Source: an uncultured Eubacteriales bacterium (GTDB lineage: Bacteria; Bacillota; Clostridia; Christensenellales; Aristaeellaceae). Taken from it: a DNA stretch of 64,000 nucleotides. Positions 15,200 to 21,874 of this stretch are shown here, in pieces. Numbering within the stretch: the stretch's first letter is position 1; every line of letters begins with the position of its first letter. A program made the position numbers and the translations under genes. The notes under the pieces were generated by a model that did not search any database, was not told the DNA's origin, and saw nothing but the letters and a program-made list of their open reading frames with translations. The stretch spans positions 124,001 to 188,000 of the forward strand of contig CADCFG010000013.1 of NCBI GenBank assembly GCA_902800625.1, written 5' to 3'.

Positions 15200-16195
15200 T
15201 CAGTCGTAGACAAATGCGCGGAAGGCGTCGATGTTTTGCTGGCGGTTGTCGAGGCGGAGGCTGGAGCCGTCGTCGGTATAGGAGCCGTCCACGGGGAGGC
15301 GCGTCTTCTCGGGAGCGCCGGCGGCGAGGGCCTTTTCGCCCAGGGAAAGCAGCTGTACGATGGACATGTTGGTGTCCACGGAGCGGGTGAGCACCCGGGC
15401 GAGCCGGGCGAGCATCAGCGGATTGTAGAGGTTGGCGCGGATCTGCGCGATCATGGCGTCGAGCAGCGCGCGCTGGCGGGAGGTGCGCACAAAGTCGCTG
15501 TCCAGCTTGCGGATGCTGGCGTAGGCCAGGGACTGGACGCCGTTTAGGTGGACGGATTCGCCGCACTGGGCGAGGGCGTCCGCGGGGTAGCCCCGGGCTT
15601 CCAGGGCGCTGCGGCGCCGGGAGAGGATGCGGTTGATGACCTGCTGCTCGCCCTCGGTGATGCTCAGGTTCACGCCGCCGATGGCGTCCACCAGGTCCAC
15701 CAGGGCCTGGAAGTCCACCGCCGCGTAGTGGGTGATGTTCAGGCTGAAGTTCTCGTTCAGCGTGCGCATGACCAGTTCGGGGCCGCCGTGGGAATAGGCG
15801 GCGTTCAGCTTGCCGCTGCCGTGGCCGGGGATGTCGACGATGATGTCGCGCTGGAAGCTGGTGAGCTTCAGCTTGCCGTAGCCCACGGAGGCGACCATGA
15901 TGGCGTCGCTGCGCTGGCTGCGTTCATGGGAGATGTCAAGGCCCAGGAGCAGTATGTTTGCCCGGGACGCGGGCAGGGTGTCGTTGAGGGAGAGCTCGAC
16001 CCCCTCCGGCTCCACCGCGAACAGGGAGACCGGCAGCGCATAGAGCAGGCCGACGGCGAGGAGGCAGAGGATCAGCGCGAAGGCGACGAGGCGCAGCAGC
16101 GCACCGGCCAGCCACGCGCCAAAGCCGCGCCGGCGACGTTCGCGCTGGCGCGGGGTGCGGGTGTGTTTCTTGCGGTAGGGCTCTTCGTAGTACAT
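15200..16195 (-). CDS. LytR-CpsA-Psr (LCP) family cell-wall glycopolymer ligase
   Basis: A 331-residue protein. A basic cytoplasmic stretch (RQRERRRRG) precedes one membrane helix (LVAFALILCLLAVGLLYALP, about residues 32-52), and the LCP domain follows outside the cell: NILLLGLDISHERSQRSDAIMVASV, then LTSFQRDIIVDIPGHG with the Arg that contacts the polyprenyl pyrophosphate, then KLNAAYSHGGPELVMRTLNENF. LCP enzymes transfer teichoic acid or capsule chains from undecaprenyl carriers to peptidoglycan. Start ATG 16195 has only a weak, distant GAAGG, so the start is less sure. A 246-bp repeat-filled gap separates it from the upstream ATPase gene on the same strand. Confidence 0.9.
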   Translation of the reverse strand: MYYEEPYRKKHTRTPRQRERRRRGFGAWLAGALLRLVAFALILCLLAVGLLYALPVSLFAVEPEGVELSLNDTLPASRANILLLGLDISHERSQRSDAIMVASVGYGKLKLTSFQRDIIVDIPGHGSGKLNAAYSHGGPELVMRTLNENFSLNITHYAAVDFQALVDLVDAIGGVNLSITEGEQQVINRILSRRRSALEARGYPADALAQCGESVHLNGVQSLAYASIRKLDSDFVRTSRQRALLDAMIAQIRANLYNPLMLARLARVLTRSVDTNMSIVQLLSLGEKALAAGAPEKTRLPVDGSYTDDGSSLRLDNRQQNIDAFRAFVYD

Positions 16196-16274
16196 GAAGC
16201 GTGAAACGCCTTCTTTGTCGTGAAGTGGGGGAGGGGGACAACGATGCCCCGGCAGGGGGCGAGGGGCAACGATG

Positions 16275-16439
16275 CGAAGGGGAGAGGCGACCTCTTCCCT
16301 CACGGCTTCGCCGTGCCTCCTTCCCCTAAAGGGGGGAGGCTTGGGCGGGCGGGGCAAGGCGGATGCTGCAGGGGAGACGAGGGGCGAACTCCCTCCGTCA
16401 GCCTGCGGCTGCCATCTCCCTCGGAGAGGGAGGCCTTTG
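16275..16439. repeat. Dispersed repeats between LCP and ATPase genes
   Basis: Two units stand side by side. One is a relative of the 52-bp family (GACCTCTTCCCTCACGGC ... CCTTCCCCT, 16287-16340). The other is a 'CTCCCTCCGTCAGCC ... CTCCCTCGGAGAGGGAGGC' palindrome (16389-16434) that recurs in altered form near 46637 and 43815. No gene is visible here. Confidence 0.65.
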
Positions 16440-16441
16440 GG

Positions 16442-18754
16442 TTACAGCTGGATGGGGAGGGGGAGGCGGAGGGTGTTGCGGGCGGCGGGGAGGCCGTCCA
16501 GCAGGGCCGGGAGCTGGCGGAGAGCGCCGATGGGGGCGCTGGCCAGCAGGCCGGGCAGCAGGCGCTGGGCGACGGCCAGGTCCAGGATGTGGATCGGGTC
16601 GGCGTCGTCTCCGAGGGCGTCCAGCATCAGCGCGCAGTAGCGCCAGGCGTCGTCCAGGGCGTGGCGGGACAGCGGCGCGCCGCAGCGGGCGAGGGAATCG
16701 CGCAGGGCCTGCATCCGCGCTTCGACGGCGGCGGGCAGGGGCCTGTCGGGAACGGCCAGGCACAGCGTGGCCGGGGTTTGCGGAACGGGCGTGGCCTTGG
16801 GACGGGGCTGCCAGGGGGCGTTCGCCGCGGGGGCGAGGCGCACCATGAAGCCCTTGTCCAGCGCATGGGCCGCGAGGGGATGGCCGGCGTCCTGCACCGT
16901 GAGGCAGAGCCGCCATTGGGGGCGGTTCATCGCGCCGAAGCCGCGGAGGACATCGGGGGTGGGGCGGAGGTTGGCGTCGTCCATCAGCAAAAGCGCAGGC
17001 GTGTCCGGGCACTTGGCCAGAGCGGCGACGCGGGGATCGGCCTCCAGCGGGCCGTCCGGGGAAGTGATGGCGGCGAAGCGGTCGATCGCCGTCCAGCCCA
17101 GGGCGTCCGCCAGCAGGCGGGCGGCCTCGGTCTTGCCGCTGCCCACGGGACCGCTGAGGATCAGCGCGGGGCTGACGGCGGCGCAGGCGCAGAGATTGAG
17201 GGCGTCCTCGTGGGAGAGGGCGTAGCCCTCGGCCTGGAAGCAGGCTTCGAGGCGCTGGGCGAGTTCGTTCAGGGTCAGGGCCGCGATCTCGGGGACTGGG
17301 GCGGGCACGGCTTCGGCCTCGCCCTTGAGGATGCGCAGGCGCTCGACCATGCGCTGGTTGAGGGCGAAATCCCGCAGGCGGCGCTCCAGTTCCTCGCCGG
17401 TGAGGTCGTCCACGGCCTTGCGGGCGTCCCGGGCGGCGGCGCGGGCCTCCTCGGCCAGCTGGTCGAATTTGGCACGCTCGGCCTTGGCGGTCTCGGCGCG
17501 GCGCAGGGAGTCCGCCAGCTCGCCGGAGGCGTCCTTGCGCAGCTCGGCCTTGAGGGCCTCGCGGGTGTCGGCGTTCTTCAGGGTGAGGCGGTCCAGCTCG
17601 CCCAGCAGGGCCAGGCGTTGGGCCTCCAGGCTTTCAAGATGCCGTTCGATATCCGATTGGCGGGCGGCCTCGCGGCATTCCTCCAGTGACGCGCCAAATT
17701 CCTCGATGCCGCCCAGGGACTGGAGCAGATCGCCGCGCAGCTGGGGCTGGTTCCAGACATCCCGCACGGCCTCCACGGCGCTCTGGACGGGGCTGTGGAT
17801 GGGGGCGTCGGTGTGGATGGGGGCGACCGGCTGGCCCAGCTGGCTGAGACGGGAGTGCTGCCACTTTTCGTCGATCAGCTCCTGCAGGCTGCGGCCGCGA
17901 CGGGGGTTCAGGCCGCTTTGGGCCGCCAGCGTGCGCTGGGCGGGGGACAGGCGGGGGTCCACCGGGCGGGGGAGCATGCTGTTATCGCGGTGGATCCAGG
18001 GCTTGTCGTCCGGCCGGGGCCTGGGAGCGCGCTCAGCGGGCCTTTCAGGCTGCTCGGGCCGGGGCGGCTGCTCCGCGGGCCTGGATTCGGCCGGAGCTTC
18101 CGCGGGGGCGGGCCTGTCGGACTTCTCCGGCTCCCGGAGGACGGGGCTTTCGGGGAGCAGCGTCTGGGGCGGGAGGATGGCGAAGGAGAGCGTCTCCTCG
18201 CCAAAGCCGGGCAGGTCGAAGGTCTGCAGGATGTCCGCTGGGCAGGATTCGCCGGTGGGTGATAGGATGGCAGCGCCTTCCGCGCCCGGGTCCGGGGACC
18301 AGCTGTGGCGCTCGAGGTTCAGCGCCTCGCCCCGCAGCAGCACGTGCCGGGTGCGGGGGATGGGACGCGGGGCGTCGGCGTCCTTGGGGAGGATCTCCAG
18401 GATGGCGTGGGCGGCGGGTTCCAGCACCACGTCGGAATAGATGATAAAGGCGTTTTGCTCCTGGGAACCCTCGCGGTAGTTCTTGTTGGGACGGATCTTG
18501 TCGTTGTCGTCGGGATGGGCGCGCAGGTCCACCACGCAGAACAGGCCCATCTGGCGCATGCGGGCCTTGAAGCGATAGGACTCGTTCTTGTCAGGTACGA
18601 TGCGGATGCAGCCATCCTCGGGATAGGACTGGGCTTCGGCGCAGGGGACGTAATGCCCATCCGATTCGACGAGCAGGGGTTTGAAGCGGAAATAGGCCTT
18701 CAGGGGATTGTCTTCCTCCAGGATGCCGACGCAGAGCTTTCCGGGCAGTGACAT
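16442..18754 (-). CDS. Large P-loop ATPase with coiled coil, function unknown
   Basis: A 770-residue protein I cannot assign. Residues 1-140 form a compact, non-repetitive N-terminal domain (GKLCVGILEEDNPLKAYFRF; LFCVVDLRAHPDDND). A Pro/Glu/Arg-rich disordered linker follows (about 205-265), then a helical, coiled-coil stretch (about 355-480: LESLEAQRLALLGELDRL, RRAETAKAERAKFDQLAEEA). The last part is an AAA-like ATPase with Walker A GPVGSGKT near residue 537 and Walker B ALLLMDDAN near 590, followed by 'GFGAMNRPQWRLCLTVQDAG', which resembles the sensor region of MoxR/McrB-type ATPases. No signal peptide or membrane helix. Start ATG 18754 has GGAGGT. It appears to be a single-gene unit with a strong, possibly repressed promoter. 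Confidence 0.8.
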   Translation of the reverse strand: MSLPGKLCVGILEEDNPLKAYFRFKPLLVESDGHYVPCAEAQSYPEDGCIRIVPDKNESYRFKARMRQMGLFCVVDLRAHPDDNDKIRPNKNYREGSQEQNAFIIYSDVVLEPAAHAILEILPKDADAPRPIPRTRHVLLRGEALNLERHSWSPDPGAEGAAILSPTGESCPADILQTFDLPGFGEETLSFAILPPQTLLPESPVLREPEKSDRPAPAEAPAESRPAEQPPRPEQPERPAERAPRPRPDDKPWIHRDNSMLPRPVDPRLSPAQRTLAAQSGLNPRRGRSLQELIDEKWQHSRLSQLGQPVAPIHTDAPIHSPVQSAVEAVRDVWNQPQLRGDLLQSLGGIEEFGASLEECREAARQSDIERHLESLEAQRLALLGELDRLTLKNADTREALKAELRKDASGELADSLRRAETAKAERAKFDQLAEEARAAARDARKAVDDLTGEELERRLRDFALNQRMVERLRILKGEAEAVPAPVPEIAALTLNELAQRLEACFQAEGYALSHEDALNLCACAAVSPALILSGPVGSGKTEAARLLADALGWTAIDRFAAITSPDGPLEADPRVAALAKCPDTPALLLMDDANLRPTPDVLRGFGAMNRPQWRLCLTVQDAGHPLAAHALDKGFMVRLAPAANAPWQPRPKATPVPQTPATLCLAVPDRPLPAAVEARMQALRDSLARCGAPLSRHALDDAWRYCALMLDALGDDADPIHILDLAVAQRLLPGLLASAPIGALRQLPALLDGLPAARNTLRLPLPIQL

Positions 18755-18870
18755 GTTTTAACCTCCAGTGGACGGCCGCGCAGGGCGGGTTTCCTTTATT
18801 TTTTGGCCAGCGGCGATCTGGGCTGGCGGGGCGGCGGATGGCCGACCGCGAAATAACAAACATTACCTTC

Positions 18871-18886
18871 ATGTTAATTGTAACAT
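18871..18886. promoter_or_regulatory. Palindrome over the -10 of the ATPase promoter, candidate operator
   Basis: ATGTTA-ATTG-TAACAT, perfect six-base arms, covers the -10 hexamer TACAAT of the minus-strand promoter. A repressor bound here would block transcription of the 770-residue ATPase gene. The regulator is unknown. Confidence 0.4.
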
Positions 18887-18906
18887 CAAAGGGGAGGGGT
18901 TGTCAA
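18877..18906 (-). promoter_or_regulatory. Promoter for the P-loop ATPase gene
   Basis: A consensus TTGACA on the minus strand (18901-18906), an 18-base spacer and TACAAT (18877-18882). The leader to the ATG at 18754 is about 115 bases. The rest of the 18755-19214 gap holds the repeat at 18975-19061 and the xpaC-like promoter. Confidence 0.7.
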
Positions 18907-18974
18907 TACCCGGCACAAGGGATGACGAGGAGAAAACACCAGGCGGGGAAGGGAATTTGGGGCGGAGATGGCCG

Positions 18975-19061
18975 ACCCCATCCATCACAGATGTGCCATG
19001 CTGCCATTCCCACAGGGGAAGGCGAGGCGGGCGGCGCAACGCCGCCGCTACGGAGCAAGAC
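18975..19061 (+). repeat. Degenerate dispersed repeat
   Basis: Contains a decayed copy of the 52-bp family (CCCATCCATCACAGATGTGCC ... CATTCCC-ACAGGGGAAGGC) fused to GGCGGCGCAACGCCGCCGC, the same pairing of families as at 14350-14432. Confidence 0.6.
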
Positions 19062-19092
19062 GGGGAGGCTTGTGGGAAAGCCGGCCATGTGG

Positions 19093-19121
19093 TTTTCACA
19101 TGAGCGGGAATGTGGTATAAT
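19093..19121 (+). promoter_or_regulatory. Promoter for the xpaC-like operon
   Basis: TTTTCA (19093-19098), 17 bases, TATAAT (19116-19121) with an extended TGTGG ahead of the -10. A short hairpin (CAACCGGCGC ... GCGCGGTTG, 19129-19150) stands at the start of the predicted leader. Confidence 0.65.
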
Positions 19122-19214
19122 GATCAGGCAACCGGCGCGAAGCGCGGTTGGCCGTGTCGGTGGATTCCGAAGGGCAGCACGCCGACGATCAAGGAATATC
19201 ACAGAGGTGGGAGC

Positions 19215-20072
19215 ATGAATCGGTATTTGACGGAAAAAGCGGCGAAGAAGCGGTGGTGGCATGTGCCGGAGGCGCTGTTTTCGCTGTTGTTGACGATCGT
19301 GGCGGTCGAAGTGTGGGTGGAGGACAGGGACGTCGGCGATCTGGTGATACATATGCTGGCCCACCTGACGGTGACGGGATTGATGGCGTGGCCGCTGATA
19401 CACGTGGCGAAATGCTGGTGGAGACAGCAGGAGGCTCGGAAAATCGCCGGGCGGTTGGCCAGGCGGCCGGAGGCATCGCTGCCGCTGGCGGATCTGGACA
19501 GGACGCTGGGTGTGCGGAACGTGGCGAAGAGGATTCGCAGGCTGACGGAAAAGGGCTATTTGCAGCTGGCGAGCGTGGACGAGGATGCCCAGCGGCTGTG
19601 GCTGAGCAAGCCGGAGACGGTGGTGGTGAAGGAAGCCACGATAGAGGCTGACGAGGATTGCGATGATGTGCTGCGCAGGATCCGCAGGCTGAACGACGAC
19701 ATTGCGGATGCGGCGGTGTCGGAGAAGATCGACAGGATCGAGGCGGTGACCGCCAGCATCTTCCAGACGGTGGAGGAGCGGCCGGAGCAGGCCGAAACTG
19801 CGCGGCGGTTCATGAATTATTACCTGCCCACGACGCTGCGGCTGCTGGAGAGCTATCGGCTGATGGAGGGACAGAGCTATCAGGGCGAGAACATCCAGGC
19901 CGCCCGGCACAGGATCGAGGAGGTGCTGGGCAAGCTGGTCAGCGCGACAGAACAGCAGCAGGACAAGCTGTTCAGCGCTGAGGCGCTGGACGTGGAAGCG
20001 GAGATTCAGGTGCTGGAGACGATGATGGCGTCCGATGGATTGACGCAGGTGAGAGGCATGGGGCAGGGTTGA
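19215..20072 (+). CDS. XpaC-like protein (5-bromo-4-chloroindolyl phosphate hydrolysis family)
   Basis: A 285-residue protein. Start ATG 19215 has GAGGTGGGAGC just upstream; the longer open frame begins inside the promoter. Two hydrophobic stretches near the N-terminus (ALFSLLLTIVAVEVWV and VIHMLAHLTVTGLMAWPLIHVA) suggest a hairpin membrane anchor. Next comes a winged-helix-like region (LADLDRTLGVRNVAKRIRRLTEKGYLQL). The XpaC-type core follows: IRRLNDDIADAAVSEKIDRIEAV, then ETARRFMNYYLPTTLRLLESY. XpaC was named for a dye-hydrolysis phenotype in Bacillus and is often found with the toxic-anion resistance protein TelA, which is absent here. Its real function is unknown. Two small genes follow in overlap. 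Confidence 0.82.
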   Translation: MNRYLTEKAAKKRWWHVPEALFSLLLTIVAVEVWVEDRDVGDLVIHMLAHLTVTGLMAWPLIHVAKCWWRQQEARKIAGRLARRPEASLPLADLDRTLGVRNVAKRIRRLTEKGYLQLASVDEDAQRLWLSKPETVVVKEATIEADEDCDDVLRRIRRLNDDIADAAVSEKIDRIEAVTASIFQTVEERPEQAETARRFMNYYLPTTLRLLESYRLMEGQSYQGENIQAARHRIEEVLGKLVSATEQQQDKLFSAEALDVEAEIQVLETMMASDGLTQVRGMGQG

Positions 20073-20305
20073 GGATTCTTGGGCAGGCTGGGAGGACGGC
20101 GCTGCGCCTGGGGAGGGAGACCTCTTCCATCGTGGAGGGCACGCCTGGTCTGCGGTTCGGCTGGGAGCTCAAGGGCAGGCAGAGGGACTTGGACCAGCGC
20201 CGGCTGGATGCGCAGATCGAACAGGCGCAGGGCACAGACAGCGACTTCGGCGCGATGGCGCTGGCACACATCGAACAGATTTATGAGGGGAGGATACAGG
20301 CATGA
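20069..20305 (+). CDS. Small hypothetical protein, 78 residues
   Basis: An open frame starting at TTG 20069, overlapping the xpaC-like stop by four bases, and ending in an ATGA overlap with the next small gene. The product is hydrophilic (ELKGRQRDLDQRRLDAQIEQ, then FGAMALAHIEQIYEGRIQA), probably helical, with no membrane segment. The start lacks a good ribosome site; an internal GTG at 20132 is another option. The overlap at both ends is the main reason to believe the gene. I do not recognise the family. Confidence 0.45.
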   Translation: MRILGQAGRTALRLGRETSSIVEGTPGLRFGWELKGRQRDLDQRRLDAQIEQAQGTDSDFGAMALAHIEQIYEGRIQA

Positions 20306-20499
20306 AGATCATCACAAGCGCGACTGTGTTCAACGACGCTGTGGGCATGCGGCTGTCGGCTACGTACAGCGAAGTAAACGAGCAGACCGGGCGCATCGTC
20401 AGCGACAACCAGAGGTTTGATCGGGTGGTCATCGATGGAGACGCCAAGGCCGCGGCGCAGGCGCTGCTGGCTTGGGCAGGGGAGAATATCGAACAGTAG
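20302..20499 (+). CDS. Small hypothetical protein, 65 residues
   Basis: ATG 20302 overlaps the preceding stop (ATGA) and has GGGGAGG upstream. The 65-residue product looks like a small beta-sheet fold: MKIITSATVFNDAVGMRLSA, then YSEVNEQTGRIVSDNQRFDR, then VVIDGDAKAAAQALLAWA. No transmembrane segment, no recognised family. It is the last gene of the xpaC-like operon and stops 12 bases before the LexA box of recA. Confidence 0.6.
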   Translation: MKIITSATVFNDAVGMRLSATYSEVNEQTGRIVSDNQRFDRVVIDGDAKAAAQALLAWAGENIEQ

Positions 20500-20511
20500 T
20501 TCGATAAAATT

Positions 20512-20525
20512 TAAACATATGTTCG
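20512..20525. promoter_or_regulatory. LexA (SOS/DinR) box
   Basis: Read on the minus strand the site is CGAACATATGTTTA, matching 13 of 14 positions of the Gram-positive LexA consensus CGAACRNRYGTTYC. It abuts the -35 region of the recA promoter, the classical position for SOS repression. Confidence 0.85.
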
Positions 20526-20526
20526 G

Positions 20527-20555
20527 TTCCAATCCCGCCGACTGTGTGCTATAAT
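20527..20555 (+). promoter_or_regulatory. recA promoter
   Basis: A poor -35 (TTCCAA, 20527-20532), 17 bases, then consensus TATAAT (20550-20555). The LexA box ends two bases before the -35. Confidence 0.65.
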
Positions 20556-20585
20556 GGGTACTGTAAACGGCACACAGCTGGCGGG
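20534..20585. promoter_or_regulatory. Imperfect inverted repeat flanking the recA -10
   Basis: CCCGCCGACTGTGTGC (20534-20549) and GCACACAGCTGGCGGG (20570-20585) pair at 14 of 16 positions with the -10 box and transcription start in the loop. The right arm lies in the leader. It may be a second operator or simply a decayed palindrome. Confidence 0.5.
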
Positions 20586-20620
20586 ATTTTCCCGTGAATA
20601 TGTTATTGGAGGATACCCAG

Positions 20621-21623
20621 ATGGCAGCGGATAAGAAGGCTGAGAAGAAGCCCGCGATTCAGAAGTTCGGGGACGACAGGAAAAAGGCGCTGGAAGTGGC
20701 GCTGGGCAAGATCGAGAAGGATTTTGGCAAGGGCTCGGTGATGAAGCTGGGCACCGCCGCCAGCAACATGCAGGTGGAGGTCATCCCCACCGGCAGCCTG
20801 CAGCTGGACTTCGCGCTGGGCGTGGGGGGACTTCCCAAGGGCCGAATCGTGGAGATCTACGGGCCGGAGTCCTCCGGTAAGACCACCGTGGCGCTGCACT
20901 GCGTGGCCCAGGCCCAGAAGGCCGGCGGCACCGCGGCGTTCATCGACGCCGAGCACGCGCTGGACCCGGTCTATGCCTCCAAGCTGGGCGTGGATATCGA
21001 CGAGCTGTACGTGTCCCAGCCGGACAACGGCGAGCAGGCGCTGGACATCTGCGAGGCGCTGGTACGCTCCGGTGCCATCGACATCGTGGTGGTGGACAGC
21101 GTGGCCGCGCTGGTACCCAAGGCCGAGATCGAGGGCGACATGGGCGACAGCCACGTGGGCCTGCAGGCCCGCCTGATGAGCCAGGCGCTGCGCAAGCTGA
21201 CCGGTGTGATCTCAAAGACCAACGCCGTGGTCATCTTCATCAACCAGCTGCGCGAGAAGGTGGGCGTGATGTACGGCAACCCCGAGACCACCACCGGCGG
21301 CAAGGCGCTGAAGTTCTATGCCTCCGTGCGCGCTGTACGGCGAGGGCATCAGCCGCGAGGGCGAGCTGCTGGACATCGCCGTGGAGCAGGACCTGGTGCA
21401 GAAGTCGGGCTCCTTTTACTCCTACAAGGGCGAGCGCATCGGCCAGGGCCGGGACAACGCCCGCAAGTTCTTCCATGACAACCCGGAGGCCTTCGACGAG
21501 GTGGAGGCGAAGATCCGCGAGAGCTTCCGTGCCGGCAGCATCGAGGCGCCGCTGGAGACGCCCGCGATTCCCGTGGAGGACGACGAGGACGACGGCGACG
21601 AGGAGTTTGAACTGGACGAGTAA
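20621..21623 (+). pseudogene. recA: RecA recombinase, disrupted by internal deletion and frameshift
   Basis: The gene starts at ATG 20621 (GGAGG at 20609-20613) and reads as a normal RecA through Walker A GPESSGKT, the Walker B region [12 protein letters not shown], the loop regions and [13 protein letters not shown]. At 21331/21333 the frame shifts: the next recognisable residues, [19 protein letters not shown], are in another frame and continue to a normal acidic C-terminus ending at 21623. The roughly 40 residues usually lying between SVR and YGEG are absent, so about 119 bases are missing. The upstream frame instead ends at 21478 with about 50 unrelated residues. The missing segment includes core strands and conserved Lys residues, so the product should be non-functional. 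Either a true mutation or an assembly fault; see findings. Confidence 0.9.
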
Positions 21624-21649
21624 AAAATGGGAATATGGGGTTCCCCACA

Positions 21650-21686
21650 GCGGGGGCGGCAGGCTTGCCGTCCCCGCATCATTTTT
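21650..21686 (+). terminator. Intrinsic terminator after recA
   Basis: GCGGGGGCGGCA (21650-21661) pairs with TGCCGTCCCCGC (21666-21677), one G-T pair, followed by ATCATTTTT. It is 26 bases after the recA stop. Confidence 0.88.
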
Positions 21687-21772
21687 GGCATGGCCGCCGG
21701 GCGGGGAACCGGGATGGCTGTGGGCGCGGGACTGTCGGCCCGGAGATCATTTTGCGGTCACAATAATGTCGT

Positions 21773-21801
21773 TTGACAATGCTGTTCCATAGGGTTAAAA
21801 T
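21773..21801 (+). promoter_or_regulatory. Promoter for the glycosylphosphotransferase gene
   Basis: Consensus TTGACA (21773-21778), 17 bases, TAAAAT (21796-21801). The leader to ATG 21875 is about 65 bases. Confidence 0.8.
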
Positions 21802-21874
21802 ACAAAGTGATAATATATGTAAGCTGGGTGGTTGGGCCGCCCGGCGGAACGACGGAAAAAGGTTGTGGTGAGGG

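Noticed and set aside
20621..21623. Programmed frameshift, intein or intron as an explanation for the recA break
   Set aside because: About 40 conserved residues are absent rather than interrupted, and no extra sequence is present at the junction, so no splicing or frameshift event could restore the protein.
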